DNA of 25,055 bases, from assembly GCA_035542775.1 (NCBI GenBank), contig DATKKX010000216.1:1-25055 (forward strand), read 5' to 3'. The notes under the pieces were generated by a model that saw only the letters and a list, made by a program, of their open reading frames with translations, searched no databases and had not been told where the DNA came from. Source of the stretch: DATKKX01 sp035542775. Lineage in GTDB: Bacteria; Planctomycetota; Phycisphaerae; UBA1845; UTPLA1. This document shows positions 7,336 through 15,075 of the stretch, piece by piece; positions within the stretch are counted from its first letter, which is position 1; each line of letters begins with the position of its first letter. The position numbers and the translations under genes are program-made.

Positions 7336-7795
7336 GGATCGCCTCGACCTGTTGTGCGGCGAACCGGACCGCCGGCTCACCCGAAGGCCGCAAGGGGTGA
7401 ACGGCACGCGGGCCAAAACCAGCCCGTGCCGGATGACTAGGGATTCTAAGGCGGCGTCCGAATTGCTGTCAATCATCACCCTAAATCCTCTCCAGAGCGG
7501 TTCCGCACTTGTCGGACTTGGTCAGAAAATCTGCCTCTCAGACCGACGTTGGTGCCGTCGCCGCCCGATTGAGCAGGGCCCAGGGCAGGTGGAGTAGGGC
7601 GGCATGTCTGCCGGATGCCAACAAACCCAGGTAAGAACCTCCACCTTGTATGCCCCAATGCCCCCCCCTAGGATGGTCCTGATAAGGAAGGCAACGTTGG
7701 GCTGGTTTCAAATGCCTTGCCCGCGGCTCCCCCCGGGCATGTAGAACCGGCTCCGCCAAGCTACTTTTCGCATAGCAAGCCGAGCAGGAGATCCC
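7336..7795. other. Divergent intergenic region, no gene recognised
   Basis: 460 bases between the divergent GT2 and thyA genes. It holds the alternative longer N-terminus of the GT2 gene (to 7479) and a run of eight C at 7661-7668. I see no RNA gene, riboswitch or convincing promoter, although both flanking genes should start transcription here. Confidence 0.5.
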
Positions 7796-8635
7796 GTGCA
7801 AGTCTATCTCGATCTAGTCCGGAAGGTCTTTGACGAAGGCTCCCGAAAACCATCGCGGACCGGCGTGGACACCATCAGCCTCTTCGCGGCCCATTACGAT
7901 GTGGATCTGGCCGAAGGCTTTCCTCTCCTCACCACCAAGAAGATGAACTGGCCGTCCGTCCTCCGGGAGTTGCTCTGGTACCTCTCCGGGGAGGACCACA
8001 TCCGCAATCTCCGGCGCTATACGAAGATCTGGGACGCGTGGGCGGACAAGGACGGCAATCTCGACAGCGCTTACGGCTACTTCTGGCGGCATTTTCCCAG
8101 CGCGTCCAGAGACGCCCAGGGTCAATGGCAGGTCAGGGAAGTCGATCAGATCCGTTATGTCATTGACACCTTGAAAAAGGACCCGTACAGCCGCCGGCTG
8201 GTGGTCAGCGCCTGGGAGCCCGGCAACGCCATCGCCAGCAAGCTGCCGCCGTGCCACTATACGTTCGCGTTTAACGTCGGCGGCGGCCGGCTGAACTGCC
8301 ACCTGACGCAGCGGTCGGGCGACGTCGCCATCGGCATTCCCTTCAACCTCGCGGCGTACGCGGCGCTGACCCAGATGATCGCCCAGGAGTGCGGCATGGA
8401 GCCGGGGCGATTTGCCCATACCATCGTCGATGCCCATATCTACGTCGCCGAGCCCGGCACGGCCATGGCGGAGTACGACCAGGCCGCGGGCCTGCGCCAG
8501 CAGCTCAAGCGCAAGCCGTTGCCGCTGCCCCGGCTGAAGATCGCGCGGAAGCCGTTCGACGAGCTGACCTTCGAGGACTTCGAGCTGGTCGGCTACGAGT
8601 CCCACGAGGCGATCAAGTTCAGAGTGGCCGTGTGA
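7796..8635 (+). CDS. thyA: Thymidylate synthase
   Basis: Converts dUMP and methylene-tetrahydrofolate to dTMP and dihydrofolate in the cytosol. 279 residues, full length for the family. Visible are the N-terminal RTGVDTISLF, FPLLTTKKMNW, the catalytic cysteine in LPPCHYTFAF (Cys153), the TQRSGDVAIGIPFNLAAYA block (171-189) and DAHIY (212-216) for dUMP binding. The start is GTG, with AGGAG five bases upstream. It is the first gene of a three-gene run: the CPBP-family gene begins 18 bases after the stop and folA, which recycles its dihydrofolate product, is third. Confidence 0.98.
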   Translation: MQVYLDLVRKVFDEGSRKPSRTGVDTISLFAAHYDVDLAEGFPLLTTKKMNWPSVLRELLWYLSGEDHIRNLRRYTKIWDAWADKDGNLDSAYGYFWRHFPSASRDAQGQWQVREVDQIRYVIDTLKKDPYSRRLVVSAWEPGNAIASKLPPCHYTFAFNVGGGRLNCHLTQRSGDVAIGIPFNLAAYAALTQMIAQECGMEPGRFAHTIVDAHIYVAEPGTAMAEYDQAAGLRQQLKRKPLPLPRLKIARKPFDELTFEDFELVGYESHEAIKFRVAV

Positions 8636-8653
8636 GAAGGATGGAGCGAGCCC

Positions 8654-9319
8654 ATGGACCAGGTCGAGTTCGCTGCTGTCCGCCGCGCTCCCGTCGAAAC
8701 GCTCCTGCTCGGGCTGGTCCTGGTGGCGGCGTTCCACGCCATGCCGGATTGGCTGGTCAGTTTCCTGCCCGCGCAAGAATTGTACAACCGCCTCGGCAAG
8801 AACGGGTTTTACACGCTATACGATGCGCTCTCCGGACTGATGCCGCTCCTCTTGTGCCTGTCGAGACCGGTGCGAGCGGGACTGGGGCCTGGTCACTGGC
8901 AAGGGCGAACATGGAAGACGCTGGGCGTCTGCGCGCTGCCGATCGTGCTGACGGCGGCGATTTATCCTCTGACGTCGCGCCCCTTCATGGGGAAACACGT
9001 CGGCATATGGCTGGTATCGCCGGCGGCCCAGGACCTGCTCTTCACGGGTTACCTCTACCCGGTTTTTGGAGAGGCCTTTCCTGGTCGAGTCTTTTCCAGG
9101 ATCGACGTGCAAAGAGCCATACCGATCATCGCGCCGTTCTTTGCTTTATGGCACTTGCCGAACTTCGCCGGAATGCCTATCGGTTATGTCGCCTTCCAAC
9201 TCGCTTATGTTTTCATCGGCGGGGCATGGGTGCTCCTGGCCCGGCAGATGACTGGCAGCATCTGGCCGGGCGTGCTCACGCACATGGCCGTAAACTTTAT
9301 TGCCTGGCGAGGATGGTAA
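8654..9319 (+). CDS. CPBP/CAAX-protease-family membrane protein, degenerate motif 1
   Basis: 221-residue polytopic membrane protein. It resembles the CPBP (Rce1/Abi) intramembrane protease family: the third-motif HMAVN at 210-214 and the second-motif FALWH at 163-167 (FxxxH) are intact, and spacing fits. The first motif, normally EExxxR, reads QDLLFT at 126-131, so the first catalytic glutamate and the arginine are lost and only an aspartate remains at the second position. It is therefore either inactive as a protease, an altered enzyme, or a divergent relative. A GGAG seven bases before the ATG supports the start. It lies between thyA and folA with gaps of 18 and 34 bases, so it is probably co-transcribed. 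A folate link is only suggested by position. Confidence 0.8.
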   Translation: MDQVEFAAVRRAPVETLLLGLVLVAAFHAMPDWLVSFLPAQELYNRLGKNGFYTLYDALSGLMPLLLCLSRPVRAGLGPGHWQGRTWKTLGVCALPIVLTAAIYPLTSRPFMGKHVGIWLVSPAAQDLLFTGYLYPVFGEAFPGRVFSRIDVQRAIPIIAPFFALWHLPNFAGMPIGYVAFQLAYVFIGGAWVLLARQMTGSIWPGVLTHMAVNFIAWRGW

Positions 9320-9353
9320 GGACTCCGGCACAAGGGATGCTTAAAACAGCCCA

Positions 9354-9893
9354 ATGAAAACCATCATCATCGTCGCCATGACCCGCAAGCGCGTGATCGG
9401 CAAAGCCGGCCGGATTCCCTGGCACGACTCCGAAGACCTCAAGCACTTCAAGCAGGTTACAACCGGCCACGCCGTGATCATGGGCAGAAAGACGTTCGAG
9501 TCCGTCGGCAAAGTGCTGCCGGGGCGGCGGAACATCGTGGTCACGCGGAGGGCCAACGCCGATGCGGGTGCAGGGTTTGCCGCTCAGGCGGAGAGCGGGG
9601 TTTTGCCGTCCGCAGCCGGGCCGCCTGCGCCTCTGGACTTCGTCCATTCTCTCGACGAGGCCCTGGACCTTTGCCGCCGGCGAAACGAGGAGAAGGCCTT
9701 CATCATCGGGGGCGGGCAGATCTATGCGCTCGCCTTGCCCGTCGCTGATGAGATGATCGTCACCTGGATCGACCGCGACGACATCACCGGTGATACCCTG
9801 TTCCCGGAGTGGGACGCGCACCAGTGGGTTGAGACAACGCCGCTCGCCCACGCATTTCCCCGCGCGATCACCTACCGCCGCGTGAAGCCGTAG
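9354..9893 (+). CDS. folA: Dihydrofolate reductase
   Basis: NADPH-dependent reduction of dihydrofolate to tetrahydrofolate. 179 residues with IIVAMTRKRVIGKAGRIPW (Trp23), the acidic active-site Asp28 in SEDLKHFK, the NADPH-binding GRKTFESVGKVLPGR (44-58), and FIIGGGQIY (117-124). Compared with typical enzymes of about 160 residues there is an Ala/Gly/Pro-rich insertion at about 68-96, between the strand VVTRR and the helix SLDEALDL. The gene follows thyA and the CPBP-family gene on the same strand, the classical dTMP-cycle pairing. No strong ribosome site is seen (AAGGG lies rather far upstream). Function is secure. Confidence 0.96.
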   Translation: MKTIIIVAMTRKRVIGKAGRIPWHDSEDLKHFKQVTTGHAVIMGRKTFESVGKVLPGRRNIVVTRRANADAGAGFAAQAESGVLPSAAGPPAPLDFVHSLDEALDLCRRRNEEKAFIIGGGQIYALALPVADEMIVTWIDRDDITGDTLFPEWDAHQWVETTPLAHAFPRAITYRRVKP

Positions 9894-10222
9894 AACCGTT
9901 CTCTGCCAACGAATCGCAGCCTGCCCTGGCAACATCATCATCGATTCGTCGTCGCAAGGCCTCGTCTCACGCGGCCATGATCGGAGTTTCAGATCCCCTG
10001 ATTGACGGCGCTCGCCGTTGAGGTTATGCTCTCCTGCAACCTCGCAACTCCGAGTCCGCCCTGATCGTCCCGCACCTTCGTCATGCGGCTGCGCGGCTGC
10101 TCTTCGCGGGACCGGTGGCGCGGGTGAAGGGGAGGCAGGACGTGCCGGATTCGGGCACGCGCCCAAATGGGGATTCTTTGAAGCGTCCAGCACGGTACCT
10201 CCAGGCTTTATTCGGAGACAGC
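9894..10222. other. Intergenic region with promoter, otherwise empty
   Basis: 329 bases. An 8-bp inverted repeat (ACGAATCG 9909-9916 and CGATTCGT 9942-9949, 25-base loop, no T-run) follows folA. A good promoter lies at 10002-10030. An open frame upstream of 10223 continues the aspartyl protease frame to a GTG at 10115, but it adds a non-hydrophobic leader before the signal peptide and is not used. Confidence 0.5.
10002..10030 (+). promoter_or_regulatory. Putative sigma70-type promoter for aspartyl protease gene
   Basis: TTGACG (10002-10007), 17-base spacer, TATGCT (10025-10030). Near-consensus in both hexamers and spacing. It is about 190 bases before the start at 10223. Confidence 0.6.
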
Positions 10223-11233
10223 ATGCCTTCATGTTGCCGCCGCCCGCGTCGGCCGCGCCGTCGAAGCTTGGTTTCTCGCCCGCGTCTGCTCGTGGTGCTG
10301 TTGGTGATGTCGGCGGCGCCTCTGCTCTCGCCGTCAGGATGCGGGCAGAGCTTTGATCCCTCGCTGCCCACCACCATACCGGCACAAGTCGTGCTGCCCG
10401 ACGCGAACGTCGAGGTGCCGGTGGCGATCTCCGGCAACCTCATCTTCGTGGACGTGACCGTCAACGGAGCGGGCCCGTACAAGTTCCTGTTGGATACCGG
10501 GGCCGCCCTGGGCCAGGTTTCTCCGGCCATTTCAGCTCAGTTTCCAGCCAACCGGATCGACGACTCGATCATCGTCACCGGACCGTTGGGCGAGACAAAT
10601 CCGGTCCCGCTTTTCCGGGTCGACTCGCTGAAGATCGGCGATGCGGATTTCCAGACTTTCCTGGTTGCCGTTCGCGACGTGCCGGGGATGTTCGCCGGCA
10701 CGCCCTTTCCCGTGGATGGCATCCTCGGCAGCGGCCTCTTCCGTCATGTCTTGCTGACGATGGATTACCCCGGGGAAAAAATCCGCGTGGAGAGCGGAGC
10801 GCTGCCGCCCGCGGATAATTGCGAGATTCTTCCCATCACGGGCGGCGATCTGGGCCCTGGTTCGGTCTATATCCTGCCTTCGGTATCGATCACATTGGAG
10901 GGTCAGACCGTGTCGGTCTTTCTCGACTCCGGCAACGCCGGTGCTCTCCTGCTGCCAAACTCGTACGCGAGCCTGCCCTTCGAGAGTCAGCTCGCCCCGG
11001 TGGCCACCTTCACGCAGAACGGGCAGACCATCCTCCTGCATGGCGTCCTCGACGGGGCAATGACCCTGGGCTGCATCGAAGTGGACCACCCGACCATCCT
11101 CATCGGCGGCAATCTGGCAAGCCTCGGCGGGGCGGGCCTGCAATCCTACGTGATCACGCTCGATCAGGAATCCAAGGCCGCGCGGTTCGTGCAGCCGGAA
11201 GATGTTGACACCGGGGCGCGCACAGACGGCTGA
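10223..11233 (+). CDS. Exported bilobal aspartyl protease-like protein
   Basis: 336 residues. A very basic N-terminus (RRPRRPRRR) precedes a hydrophobic stretch (LLVVLLVMSAAPLL) ending at SGC (Cys40), so it is exported and perhaps anchored. Two similar halves follow, each with an aspartyl protease signature: FLLDTGAALG (Asp91) then VDGILGSGLF (165-173) in the first, and VFLDSGNAG (Asp235) then ILIGGNL in the second. This resembles bacterial retropepsin-like proteins (PF13650 type) arranged in tandem, similar in principle to pepsin. If both aspartates pair in one site the chain could act as a monomer. ATG 10223 has GGAGA five bases upstream. It is preceded by a good promoter and convergent with the next gene. 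Substrate unknown. Confidence 0.83.
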   Translation: MPSCCRRPRRPRRRSLVSRPRLLVVLLVMSAAPLLSPSGCGQSFDPSLPTTIPAQVVLPDANVEVPVAISGNLIFVDVTVNGAGPYKFLLDTGAALGQVSPAISAQFPANRIDDSIIVTGPLGETNPVPLFRVDSLKIGDADFQTFLVAVRDVPGMFAGTPFPVDGILGSGLFRHVLLTMDYPGEKIRVESGALPPADNCEILPITGGDLGPGSVYILPSVSITLEGQTVSVFLDSGNAGALLLPNSYASLPFESQLAPVATFTQNGQTILLHGVLDGAMTLGCIEVDHPTILIGGNLASLGGAGLQSYVITLDQESKAARFVQPEDVDTGARTDG

Positions 11234-11284
11234 GGTCACTCATCGGCCAAGGAAACCTCTCAACGTCGGTGGCGGGATCGGTGC

Positions 11285-11944
11285 CTACTGCTTCGCCAGT
11301 GACCCCGTCACGTGAATCGTCGTCTCGCTCGAGCCCGTTGTAGCGCCGTACTGCTGCGTTGTCTGGTGCGAGGCGACCAACTCGGTGTAGGTGAGCACGT
11401 CGCCGCTGATCTTGCCGTCGAAGGTGCTGGTGGTCAGGCCGCCGATGGTGATGCCGGCCTGAGAACCGCTGGTGTAAGTGAGGGCCCCGTTGTCCTCGAC
11501 GACGATGTGAAAGCCGGTGCCGGAGAACGTCACTTCCTTGGCGGTGATGCCGCCGGTCTGGGACCATCCGTCGGAGGTCGAGCCCGTCGGAAACGGCGTG
11601 GTCTGGCCCGTCGTCATGGAGGCGTAGTCGATGACGAAGGTGGAGACCGGCGAGCCGTGATTGTCGAAGCCGATCTGGACGGCGGTAGGCTTGCCGTAGG
11701 CGCCGACCGTTAAGGTGAACGTGCCGGTGCCGGTGGTGGTGCTTGAACCGCTCCTGGGCAGTTGGGTGAGGGTGGTGGTCGTATTGCTGACCGTGCCGGT
11801 GTAAGTGCCGGCGACGGACACACCGGCGCTGTTGGGATCGTTTGGATCGAGGGGCAGGGTGCTGGGGCAGCTTGTGCCGAGGTTGGGCAGGACTATACAG
11901 GCCAGGGCGAGACAGAATAGACGATTCGAGCAGCGTGGCAGCAT
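11285..11944 (-). CDS. Exported Thr/Ser/Gly-rich protein, function unknown
   Basis: 219 residues. A signal peptide (LPRCSNRLFCLALACIVLP) ends near GTSC (Cys27), possibly a lipoprotein although the lipobox is poor. The mature part starts with LDPNDPNSAG, then beta-strand-like repeats with many Thr and Ser (GTYTGTVSNTTTTLTQLP, GTGTFTLTVGAYGKPTAVQI), suggesting a beta-barrel or lipocalin-like exported domain. I recognise no named family. ATG 11944 is preferred over ATG 11968 because GGAG stands upstream and the basic-hydrophobic pattern starts there. It is convergent with the aspartyl protease gene, 51 bases apart. Confidence 0.72.
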   Translation of the reverse strand: MLPRCSNRLFCLALACIVLPNLGTSCPSTLPLDPNDPNSAGVSVAGTYTGTVSNTTTTLTQLPRSGSSTTTGTGTFTLTVGAYGKPTAVQIGFDNHGSPVSTFVIDYASMTTGQTTPFPTGSTSDGWSQTGGITAKEVTFSGTGFHIVVEDNGALTYTSGSQAGITIGGLTTSTFDGKISGDVLTYTELVASHQTTQQYGATTGSSETTIHVTGSLAKQ

Positions 11945-12182
11945 GGCGGGGCTCCAGCGGGGGTGCATCGAGCGAGGAAGTTACGCAGCTATTCTATTCG
12001 GGGACCCCGCGTTGAGGCAATGCCGGCCCGCAAATCCGCGCAGTGTCACGGGGACGACCTGCCAGGCGGGACGCTCGTTGCCAGCCTCAGGGTTCGCGGC
12101 GATGATGGGACGTCGCTTGCCGGGAACGCCTCCAGCTGGCGGCCGATAAGCGGCGGCCAGGAGTCCCCGCACGGAGACCGGA

Positions 12183-12869
12183 ATGGAACTTGACGGCGTT
12201 TTCATGGATCTGTACGGCACCTTGACCACCGGCGATCGGCAGGCGGTGGAGAGCACATGCGAGGCCGTCATTCGGGCGGCGGGTGTGCCCCTCAGCGCCC
12301 GGGAGCTCAGCATCGTCTGGGGCGAGCGGTTCCTTCAATCGCTGGATTCGTGCGTCGGCGACGGCTTCGAGACTCTCGCCGACCTCGAACGCCGAACGCT
12401 GGTCGAGACGATGACTGAGCTGGGCGCTGAAATCGATCCATACCCGTTCGTTCAGATGCTGGTCGATTATTGGCGGAACCCGCCCCTCCAGCGGGAGGCC
12501 CGGGAATTCCTGGCCGCCTTCCGCCCGCCCATCTGCGTGGTGTCAAATGCCGACCGCGCGGACGCGGAGATCGCCCTGGCAGTGCACGGTATCAAGGTCG
12601 CGATGCTGGTCACGTCTGAGGACACGCGGTCCTACAAGCCTGATCCGGGCATCTTCGAGGCAGCGTTGAAACGGACGGGCTGGCGGCGGGAGCGGGTGAT
12701 TCACGTCGGCGATTCGGTGCACAGCGATGTGGGAGGCGCCTGCGCCGCGGGGATTCGCACGGCGTGGCTGAATCGCAGCCATCGCATACACGACATCGGG
12801 ACGCAGGAGCCGGACTACGAGTTTGCGGATCTGCTCGAGTTCGCGGCCTTCGTGAACGGGCAGCCTTGA
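12183..12869 (+). CDS. HAD-superfamily hydrolase (subclass IA phosphatase-like)
   Basis: 228-residue cytosolic phosphatase or dehalogenase-like enzyme. Motif I is MDLYGTLTT with the nucleophile Asp9. The second aspartate of DxD is replaced by Tyr11 (DLYGT), as in 2-haloacid dehalogenases and some phosphatases. Motif II is VVSNAD, motif III the lysine in SYKPDPGIFEAAL, and motif IV HVGDSVHSDVGGA. The cap domain lies at about 15-100. GGAGA seven bases before the ATG supports the start. The gene ends in a short intergenic region carrying inverted CACGAAG-type repeats, shared with the convergent aminotransferase. Substrate cannot be inferred. Confidence 0.9.
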   Translation: MELDGVFMDLYGTLTTGDRQAVESTCEAVIRAAGVPLSARELSIVWGERFLQSLDSCVGDGFETLADLERRTLVETMTELGAEIDPYPFVQMLVDYWRNPPLQREAREFLAAFRPPICVVSNADRADAEIALAVHGIKVAMLVTSEDTRSYKPDPGIFEAALKRTGWRRERVIHVGDSVHSDVGGACAAGIRTAWLNRSHRIHDIGTQEPDYEFADLLEFAAFVNGQP

Positions 12870-12885
12870 TGGTGGGGCAGCTTCG

Positions 12886-12994
12886 CCACGAAGGGCACGA
12901 AGAACACGAAGGCGGGAAGGTCAAAACGTCAAAATTGTTTGGGCTGGTCGTGCGAGTGCTTCGACCATCTTCGTGCCTTTCGTGTTCTTCGTGG
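12886..12994. repeat. Inverted CACGAAG-type repeat pair
   Basis: The left arm 12886-12912 (CCACGAAGGGCACGAAGAAC followed by ACGAAGG) and the right arm 12965-12994 (reverse-complement series of the same ACGAAG units) flank about 52 bases of unrelated sequence. The arms can pair with a few mismatches. The element lies between two convergent genes, in the 3' flank of both. A diverged copy of the right arm lies 3' of the TerC gene at about 21881-21912. Confidence 0.7.
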
Positions 12995-13013
12995 TGGTTG
13001 GTCCCGGCCGCCA

Positions 13014-14123
13014 TTACAGCAGCGATTTCAGCGCGGCGCACACCTCGTCCACTTCCGACTCCGTCAAGGCATTGTGGAAGGGGAGGGCGATGGTACGGGC
13101 GGCGACGCGCTCGCACACCGGGAAATCGCCGTTCTTGTAACCGAACTCGCGCCGGCAGAAGTTCTGCAGGTGGATCGGAGCAAAGTAGTTGCTGCAACCG
13201 ATGCCCTTGGCGCGGAGCCTCTCGATGATATCGGCGCGGTTCTGCTCGCTATAGCTGTCGGCCAGCTTGACGACGAAGACGAACCAGCTCATCTCGCAGT
13301 CGCTGCCGAGCTGCTGCATGGAGATTCGCTTCTCGTCGGACAGCCGCTGTCGATACCAGGAGACGACGCGGGCCCGCTTGCCGATGATCTCATTGATGCG
13401 GCGAAGCTGCACGATCCCCATCGCGCAGGCCATGTCGGTCAGGCGGTAGTTGTAGCCGAGCCGCTCGTGTGACAGCCAGCCCATGCCGGTGTCGCGGCCC
13501 TGGTTGCGCATGGAGGCACACAGGCGGGCGATCTCGTCGTCGTTGGTGACGATCATGCCGCCCTCGCCGGTGGTGATCTGCTTGTTGGGGTAGAAGCCGA
13601 AAGCGCCGGCATCGGCCAGTGAGCCGGCCATCCGGCCTTTGTACTTGCTGCCGAGGGCCTCGCAGGAATCCTCGATCACCCGGAGATGGTGCCGGGCGGC
13701 AATGGCCTTGATCGTGTCCATGTCCGGCACCTGCCCGAAGGCATCGACCGGAATGATCGCCGTGGTCCGGGAGGTGACGCCGGCCTCGATTCGGCTGACG
13801 TCGATGTTCCAGGTCCGCGGGTCGATGTCGACCAGCACAGGCTTGGCGCCTTCGTACATGATGCAGTTGGTGGAGGCGATGAAGGAAAAGGGCGTGCTGA
13901 TGACCTCGTCTCCGCGCCCCACGCCGATCGCTCGCATGAGCAGATGGAGCCCGCAGGTGCCGCTGCTGACGGCCACGGCGTGCTTGACGCCGACGTACTC
14001 GGCCATGGCCTTCTCGAATTCCGGGACCTTCGGCCCCAGTGACAGGCGACCCGATTTCAACACGGCGATAACGGCGTCAATTTCCCCCTGGCTGATGTCG
14101 GGACCCGACAACTCGATCCTCAT
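13014..14123 (-). CDS. DegT/DnrJ/EryC1/StrS-family PLP aminotransferase
   Basis: 369-residue PLP enzyme that usually aminates a nucleotide-linked keto-sugar for surface glycans. Visible are SSGTCGLHLLM near 53-63 (phosphate grip), VIEDSCEALGS with Asp152 for the PLP ring nitrogen, the Schiff-base lysine Lys181 in GFYPNKQITTGEGG, MRNQGR, YNYRLTDMACAMG and a C-terminal ALPFHNALTESE. Start ATG 14123 has GGGAG seven bases upstream; a longer in-frame start at 14144 lacks support. It lies 87 bases after nth on the same strand and may be co-transcribed. The nearest glycan genes are the two glycosyltransferases in this window, but no sugar-nucleotide biosynthesis cluster is present. Confidence 0.95.
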   Translation of the reverse strand: MRIELSGPDISQGEIDAVIAVLKSGRLSLGPKVPEFEKAMAEYVGVKHAVAVSSGTCGLHLLMRAIGVGRGDEVISTPFSFIASTNCIMYEGAKPVLVDIDPRTWNIDVSRIEAGVTSRTTAIIPVDAFGQVPDMDTIKAIAARHHLRVIEDSCEALGSKYKGRMAGSLADAGAFGFYPNKQITTGEGGMIVTNDDEIARLCASMRNQGRDTGMGWLSHERLGYNYRLTDMACAMGIVQLRRINEIIGKRARVVSWYRQRLSDEKRISMQQLGSDCEMSWFVFVVKLADSYSEQNRADIIERLRAKGIGCSNYFAPIHLQNFCRREFGYKNGDFPVCERVAARTIALPFHNALTESEVDEVCAALKSLL

Positions 14124-14210
14124 TTGATGCTCCCACGCTGACAATGACGGCGAGCGAATGGTCCACCCTCAGGCGCCATCGGTTCTAGCGTCTTAAGTGA
14201 ATACGGTTTC

Positions 14211-14981
14211 TCATTTCGCTCGGTTCTTCGGTTTTGCCCCCTTGGTCGCGGAATCAAACGTAAACGCCGACGGACAGACGTCCGCCAGGGCGCAGTGGCC
14301 GCAGTCCGGCTTGCGGGCCGTGCAAACTCTCCGGCCATGCCAGATCAAGGCATGCCCGACGAAGGTCCATTCCCTCTGCGGAAAGATCTCCATCAGGTCT
14401 TTCTCAATCCGGACGGCGTCCTTCTCATCGCGGGATCGCCAGGTCAGCTTGAGCCGGTGAGCCAGGCGACCGACATGCGTGTCCACGACGACGCCTTCGT
14501 TTTTCTTGAACCAGGTGCCGAGGATGACGTTGGCGGTCTTCCGGGCCACGCCGGGCAGTTCCAGCAACTCGTCCATCGTGTCCGGAACCTGGCCTTTGAA
14601 TTTTTCGGCAAGAACCCGGCCGAGCCCGACGAGATTCCTGGTCTTGTTGCGGAAAAAACCGGTGGAGCGGATCTGGTTCTCGAGCTCGGCGGGCTTGGCC
14701 TCGGCGTAGTCAGCGGCGGTCCGGTAGCGTTGAAAGAGCGCCGGCGTCACCATGTTGACCCGATCGTCCGTGCATTGGGCGGAGAGAATCGTGGACACCA
14801 GCAGTTCGAGGGCGCCGCCGTGGTGCAGGGCACAATCCGCGTCTGGATAGAGCCGTCGGAGACGCTTGAGAATCTCTTTCGCCCGGGCCTGGCGCTCGTT
14901 GACCGATTCAGTCAGGGCCTTCGCGCGGCGCGTCGCCGCCTTCCTCCCTGTCGCGCTGGTTGTGCTGCCGGCGGTGCTCAT
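14211..14981 (-). CDS. nth: Endonuclease III (DNA glycosylase/AP lyase)
   Basis: Base-excision repair enzyme for oxidised pyrimidines. 256 residues from ATG 14981. After a basic, low-complexity N-terminal extension of about 30 residues come the family domains: LLVSTILSAQCTDDRVN (61-77), helix-hairpin-helix ELPGVARKTANVIL with catalytic Lys148, VVDTHVGRLA with Asp167, and the iron-sulfur cysteines Cys220, Cys227, Cys230 and Cys236 (C-x6-C-x2-C-x5-C). A longer frame starts at 15089, overlapping the stop of the upstream gene, but the extra residues are not family-like. The internal starts 15014 and 15005 are also possible. It is in the same direction as the kinase upstream and the DegT-type gene downstream. 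Confidence 0.97.
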   Translation of the reverse strand: MSTAGSTTSATGRKAATRRAKALTESVNERQARAKEILKRLRRLYPDADCALHHGGALELLVSTILSAQCTDDRVNMVTPALFQRYRTAADYAEAKPAELENQIRSTGFFRNKTRNLVGLGRVLAEKFKGQVPDTMDELLELPGVARKTANVILGTWFKKNEGVVVDTHVGRLAHRLKLTWRSRDEKDAVRIEKDLMEIFPQREWTFVGHALIWHGRRVCTARKPDCGHCALADVCPSAFTFDSATKGAKPKNRAK

Positions 14982-15075
14982 GATCTTCCACTTCTCCGGC
15001 GACATTGTAGCCATGTGGTGGATGGGGGCAAATGAGATGAGGCCACGCCTGCCAAAGCGGTCGCTGCCAGCTGAT

